Shown here in pieces: positions 59,437-64,000 of a DNA stretch of 64,000 bases. The DNA is from Melieria omissa (lineage: Eukaryota; Arthropoda; Insecta; Diptera; Ulidiidae). Position numbers and translations under genes: made by a program. The notes under the pieces are model-generated. The model was given only the letters and a program-made list of their open reading frames with translations. It was not told where the DNA came from and searched no databases. The DNA is taken from positions 121,947,891 to 122,011,890 of the forward strand of contig OZ020267.1 of the NCBI GenBank assembly GCA_963971225.1. Direction: 5' to 3'. Every line of letters begins with the position of its first letter. Within the stretch, counting starts at the first letter, position 1.

Positions 59437-60319
59437 AGTAAGGGAGGAGGCTGGGTTGAGAACCGGGTTTTGTTTTTTGGCTCTAACTTTTCACAAAATA
59501 AAGATATAGATAAATACCGTTGGAAAGGTGAATAATAAACGCAAATTTGTTATGAAGACAGATTACCGTTTTGATTAAAATTTAACTCTCTACGTCCAAT
59601 TTTCTAAGGACGTGATTTTTCGATTTTCCAAAAAAGTGGCTGGGTTGTGAACCATCTGGAAAATCCCAATTAAAGTCGGAAATTACGAAGATAACATCAA
59701 TAATTAAAAAAAAAAAAGTTGAGAATTTATTTTATCGGGAGGCCTCAAAAAATTATAATGACGCCACTTAGGCCAAAAAATCGCAATGAATGCAAGTGCT
59801 CAATTTTTTTCTTTTTCATTCTAAACGGTGTCGCAATGTTTGCATGTGAAATACGAACGCGTTCTCGCATTGGCCCACTTCAAGTGAACTCACCGAAATC
59901 GAGTGAAATTACATAAAATTATTTTATTTTAATAAATCCGGCGATATTTGACCGTGCTAGTACAAATATAGTACGAAAAGAGATGTTTCATAACCCAGCC
60001 CCCACAGTGGTTTACAGCCCAACCACGATGCCATTTTGGAAACTTATAAAATAACGACACTTTCAATCATATTTCAACATAACCAAATATTGGATCGTAA
60101 AACAGAATCAAATCCCTAAATAAATATGTATTACACTTACATTTTAGGAATAAATTCAGTCACTTGAATAGCTGCCACAAGCAATACGTGTTTACACTTC
60201 GGTGTAACCACAAAAGTAGAGTCATATCAAAAGACAAACTTGACAGTTGAAAGATTGGCGATCTGTCAATTAAGGGAAGAAAAACCCGTTAGGGTTCACA
60301 ACCCAGCCCTTTCCCTTAC
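59437..60319. mobile_element. Long TIR element with GCTGGGTTG motif
   Basis: The left end AGTAAGGGAGGAGGCTGGGT mirrors the complement of the right end AGTAAGGGAAAGGGCTGGGT, then TGTGAACC. Internal copies of the motif CTGGGTTG/CAACCCAG lie near 59640 and 59995. About 880 bp, no recognised protein. No clear target-site duplication. Confidence 0.7.
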
Positions 60320-60501
60320 TTTTTGTGTTTTTGTCGAGGGGGTGGAGGGCTTTCAGGGTGCTTTGAGAGAACTTTTGCAACAGGCCGTAACTCGGTAACA
60401 GGTTATTATGGTCAATTAAGTAAGTAACTACCCCAGATAGCTATGATTTGGGTCATTTTAAGAAAAACGATTTAAATTCTAAGAAATTTAACTTTGAAAT
60501 C

Positions 60502-61747
60502 GCCGGCCTCGATATTCCTACCCGCTGGACTGCGCTGGTTTCTCGTATTAAAGGCCCCAGGTTCGATTCTTAGCTCGGGGTGGTAAAACGCACATCTACT
60601 TCTATAGCTATCCACATGAAGGAGATGCGAATTACAAGAATCCCACACGTGCGCTCTTTGCAGGCAATGGCGACAACTCCAAGTGTTAACGAAAAAACCA
60701 TGGAAACCATTGCGATACTGATGTCAGCTGAGCGGTTACGTGAGCTTAGTTTCGCTTCCTCCTGTGTATAAATTTTTTCCGATAGCCAGGCGGCGATCAA
60801 GGCACTTGCGGGTGCTTACACCACCTCAAAACTAATCGCCCGGTGCCGAACCGCTCTCAACAACCTTTCGGAGCGCAAGGAGGTTCACTTACATTGGGTC
60901 CCTGGTCACAGGGGTATCACCGGCAACTGCGAGGCAGATGACCTGGCCAGAAATGGCACCACGCGGCCGGACGTAATTGAATCCGTAGGTGCACCGTTAG
61001 CGTCAGTCAAAATGAGCATCAAGCAGGCTTATCTACACCTGTCAAACAGATCATGGGCGGAAGAAAGCGCTTACAGGATTCCCCGAGAAACCTGGCCTTC
61101 GCTAAACCGCAACCGAACCAGACAACTCTAGGCGCAGGAGTTGTTGAGTTGGGCGCGGCGCTATCGCTAACACTGTGGCGGTACTAACAGGACACTGGAC
61201 CGTCGGCAGACATGCCCAGAGACTGGGTCTCCCTTTCAACGAACACTGCCGTAGTTGCAATTCGGTTGACTCGGAGGAGAGCGTTGCACACCTTATGTGC
61301 CACTGCCCCACCTTGGCCAGGACTAGGCTTCGCCATGTATGGGTCCTGTTTCTGGTTGATCAACTAGAGCTGTCGACCATCCATATTAGCGGAATAGCCC
61401 GCTTCATTAGGGAATCGCGATGGATTCCCTCCACCTTCCGGGGGGTGACTAGCTGTGGGGTCAGCCACTTTCTTTACATGTGGTAACACAACGGGCCCAT
61501 CTTTGGCCTATGTGAGCTCCTCTGCTGCCACCCTAACCTAACGAAAAAAATTGCCAATCGCCGTTCGGATTCGGCATTAAACTAGTCCCCTTCCCTCCCT
61601 TTCCCCATCCGCCTGAAATGTGTGCTGTAACATAGACATTGTTGCATACACATTGCAAAAACGGGTGAAATATGTGGTATCACAATGGGCCTCACAATAG
61701 GCCTCCGAGTGTGTCTCTTATAGAGGCAGCCACCATAACCTAACCTT
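60502..61747 (+). repeat. tRNA-derived SINE (family B), copy 2, split by a non-LTR element
   Basis: The B box GGTTCGATTCT is at 60560-60570; the A box is decayed. Body and tail match copy 1 at 22951-23664. Near-identical duplications ACTTTGAAATC (60491-60501) and ACTTCGAAATC (61748-61758) flank the whole. The non-LTR insertion at 60698-61538 interrupts it; without it the SINE is about 390 bp. Confidence 0.82.
60698..61538 (+). pseudogene. Non-LTR retrotransposon 3' part: RNase H and C-terminal region
   Basis: From 60700 the frame reads METIAILMSAERLRELSF, then FSDSQAAIKALAG and VHLHWVPGHRGITGNCEADD. These are the RNase H catalytic blocks with the SDSQAA and GNxxAD Asp residues intact. A stop TAA lies before IFSDSQ, and another stop near 61128. 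After a frameshift near 61145-61175 the C-terminal region reads GLPFNEHCRSCNSVDSEESV then HLMCHCPTLARTR, with a Cys/His arrangement found near the end of RNase H-bearing insect LINEs. The 3' untranslated end is GGTAACACAACGGGCC then CTAACCTAAC. The duplication TAACGAAAAAA flanks it (60687-60697 and 61539-61549). The copy is 5'-truncated and dead. The family (I-, R1- or LOA-like) is not certain. Confidence 0.85.
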
Positions 61748-61851
61748 ACTTCGAAATCACAATGTCCTGAAATATCCTGTCATAAAGCAGTATAAATTGT
61801 GTCGATCTACCTCGTATGAATTTAGGTTGATGGTTTTGTATGGGGGACAAA

Positions 61852-61999
61852 CAGTGGCGCACACAGGGTGGGGTTTAAATCCGCCCTCAACACAAAAAAT
61901 GCTGGTACAAAATATGGTTTTGAATTTTATTCGGCCCAAAGTTGTACGCAAACCCACCTCCCTCCCCTCTCCCAAAATGAGATCCTGTGTGCGCCACTG
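61852..61999. mobile_element. hAT MITE, 148 bp (CAGTGGCGCACACAGG ends)
   Basis: Identical 16-bp ends CAGTGGCGCACACAGG in inverted order, within GGGACAAA (61844-61851) and GGGACAGA (62000-62007), an 8-bp duplication with one change. Noncoding. Confidence 0.9.
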
Positions 62000-62007
62000 G
62001 GGACAGA

Positions 62008-63600
62008 GCAATGTGCACAGCTGGCAGTAAGCAGCTCAACAGTCAAAGACTTATTAAATTCGTTAATTAAAAAGACTTGGCAGCACTTGCAGAACTCCAC
62101 AGTCAACATTTTGTAGGGAGGCACGAAATCGACAAGTTGACGACCTCGCGCCAACATTACTCGCATCGATTGGTTGCGGTGTCATCGCTCGGCTAAGCGA
62201 TGCCAGACTCGCATTTCGAATTCGCAGCCTGCGCCCTCTTCCACGGCCACACATCGTCCGACCGCGTTTAAAGTTGCATGTAAAGCGCCACAAATCCGCA
62301 CGGCTTGTGTCTGGCCACAAACGCACACACCCCACTCCCACCGCCAGCAGCGAGCGCGACATTAACGGCAGCTGCTCGCGCTTCTCCCGTTGCGAGCTGC
62401 GTAGCAAGTGGAACCGCAAAAATCATGCCGTGCGCGCGTTGGCCGCATTACAAATTCCATTAAAGTGATTACGTTGTTGGTATTTTGATAATTAATTTAC
62501 TTTCTCCTACGGGCAATTAATAAATCCAGCGCAGGCATTATGAATAATGAATTAAACAATCTTGCGGCGGCGCTGCGGACAAGCGGGCCAGCCGCCACCT
62601 ATACGCTTTGTCACACATGGCCATGGCCGCCGCCACAAATGACGCTGCGAGCCCAGCGTGTGACATTTTGTTGCTGTCGACGCGCACGGCGGGCGTTGCA
62701 AAGTCGCAGGGCAACGCAACAAAATTGAAATGTGAGCTTAGGTAACTGAGCTTAGGACTGAAAAACCGCCAACAATAAAATCCGATTTGGCCACACATAC
62801 GAGTACACACACGTGTGTGATTTCAAAGAGCGTGGAACGAGTGACGGAAGCGTGTGTGTGTGTGTGTGTGTGTGCGTGGAATACTCACCGCGCGCACACG
62901 CATTTCTCACAAGAGTCGTTGAGAAAGGAAAAATTTGTGCGGAAATCACACCAAATCAAACGCGCGACGGAAGCCAGCGCAAAGTGCCAACCTGATGGAG
63001 AACGGCCACGACGGGGTGGGGGGGGGGGCGGGGTGGTTTGATGTGAGCAATTTAATGAAATATTAAATTTTATTGCCTGCGTGCCTGTCAACAACTCGAC
63101 ATATCACATGTCTGTGACGGCGGGCGTTCACGTAGCGGCCGCGTTGCAGAGTCGGTGACGCGCGGACGCGAATTCGCCGTATTTGCCGCAGCTGCTGCGG
63201 CTACAGCGTTGCGGCAGCTCGACGTGTCCGCCGTAGGGGCACGTCCACGACAAAGGCTCACTCTCCATTCGTTGGAACAGCCACACGTATGTCTATCACC
63301 CGCATTGTTTGCACGCGTATGTGTGTGTTTGTGCGTCGGTCGCGACGCCAGTGGCCAGTGGCAGCACATTTTCATTTCGGGGTCACGCATTTAGGTTTTA
63401 TTGTGTCGCCTGCGGCAGCAGTGCGAAAGGTGACAGCGTCAACATCACCGTCACCGTCGTCTGGCACCAGCGCCAGCACCTTCGACACGAGGCTCCGTGC
63501 GGGCCGGCTTAATGTGCTCCCCATTGGAATGCGAGGACTCGCGCCCACACATGGCGAGTGTGCGGTGGATGGTGAATGAATGAGAGAAATTAACAAAACT
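62008..63600. other. GC-richer island, no accepted gene
   Basis: Holds homeodomain-like TTAATT/ATTAAT cores near 62485-62560, a (GT)n run at 62850-62872 and a G-run near 63019. Open frames on both strands are compositional. Possible regulatory DNA. Confidence 0.4.
62850..62872. repeat. (GT)n microsatellite
   Basis: Uninterrupted GT dinucleotide run. Confidence 0.9.
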
Positions 63601-63639
63601 TAACCTTAGAGTACTAAAGTTGGCTTGCGCGACGTAATA

Positions 63640-64000
63640 AGTTGGAAATTTCATTTCTTGATTTGTGATTTTTTTGTTTTATCATTTTATTTTATTTTGT
63701 TTTTTATATATTTATATTATTTGTATATTTTCTAAGTTTTTTAATTTAATTTGTTGTTTTGTTATACTATAATATATTCCGTTAATTTTTTATTTATGTT
63801 CTTTGTTTTTTTAATTACTGCCCATTTTATATTTTAGTTTTTTATTTTTTATTTTATTTTTTATAAATTTGGTTAATTTAGTTTTTGTTAATGTATTTTT
63901 TGAACATAAGGTTTTTATTTAATTTATTTAATTAAATTTGTTTGTTTTCTATTTTTTACTTAATTTTTTGTTTATTTTTTTGTATTTTTTGTTTTGTATT
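63640..64000. repeat. T-rich low-complexity tail of the window
   Basis: Almost entirely TTTTATTT-like sequence to the window end. Nothing else seen. Confidence 0.7.

Noticed and set aside
1..64000. CRISPR arrays, bacterial operons, riboswitches or prophage
   Set aside because: Base composition, SINEs, LINEs and microsatellites indicate an animal genome. No regular short repeat-spacer arrays were seen.

Overview
The window looks like repeat-rich, non-genic euchromatin from a higher (brachyceran) fly. A tephritid-type fruit fly is the best guess. The reasons are AT-rich DNA broken by GC-richer islands full of CA/GT, CAA/CAG and ACAT/ATGT microsatellites, many mariner, hAT, piggyBac-like and Helitron-like relics, and tRNA-derived SINEs. 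The species is an inference. No convincing host protein-coding exon was found on either strand, so the stretch is probably a long intron or an intergenic region. All recognisable coding sequence belongs to transposable elements, and every copy is broken.

Layout: 0.1-4.3 kb holds a SINE piece, a TTAA-flanked MITE fragment, a mariner 3' remnant and a fold-back element fragment. 6.9-8.8 kb is a hAT-like element (8-bp TSD TTGTACAC) with a nearly complete but dead mariner inside it. 11.2, 12.9 and 16.6 kb carry a fold-back MITE and two more mariners. 18.5-21.2 kb is a run of three TIR elements and a perfect 24-bp hairpin. 22.9-23.7 kb is a tRNA-derived SINE split by a small hAT MITE. 24.6-25.2 kb is an internally deleted Tc1/mariner-type gene. 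31.7, 35.9 and 43.8 kb carry three solo LTRs of one family, the first inserted in a decayed non-LTR RNase H gene. 35.3-39.7 kb adds a TTAA element, a fold-back element and an element rich in the palindrome AATCCCGGGATT. 40.1 and 44.6 kb hold 3' ends of two different non-LTR retrotransposons. 48.1-48.7 kb is a degenerate minisatellite. 50.4-52.4 kb is a nested composite of a TIR pair, a tRNA-like SINE, a pogo/Tigger-like MITE containing a SINE, and a Helitron-like stretch. 53.4-56.5 kb has two TTAA elements, one split by another mariner. 58.3-60.3 kb has a fold-back element and a long TIR element. 60.5-61.8 kb is a SINE split by a non-LTR retrotransposon whose own 3' tail resembles that of the SINE.

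The GC-richer islands (about 4.6, 9.7, 14.8, 21.4, 26.4, 27.6, 33.1, 37.4, 40.5, 46.0, 48.8 and 62.0 kb) hold few recognisable transposons. They are the most likely places for conserved regulatory DNA. A few transcription-factor-like motifs are noted there, all as inference.

The elements do not form a pathway. Their value is historical: target-site duplications and split copies give a clear order of insertions. The best signals are a SINE that appears to have borrowed the tail of the non-LTR element found inserted in one of its copies, three copies of a piggyBac-like MITE, and mariner lineages inactivated by different catalytic changes. I found no sign of a defence system, gene cluster or other wholly new biological system.
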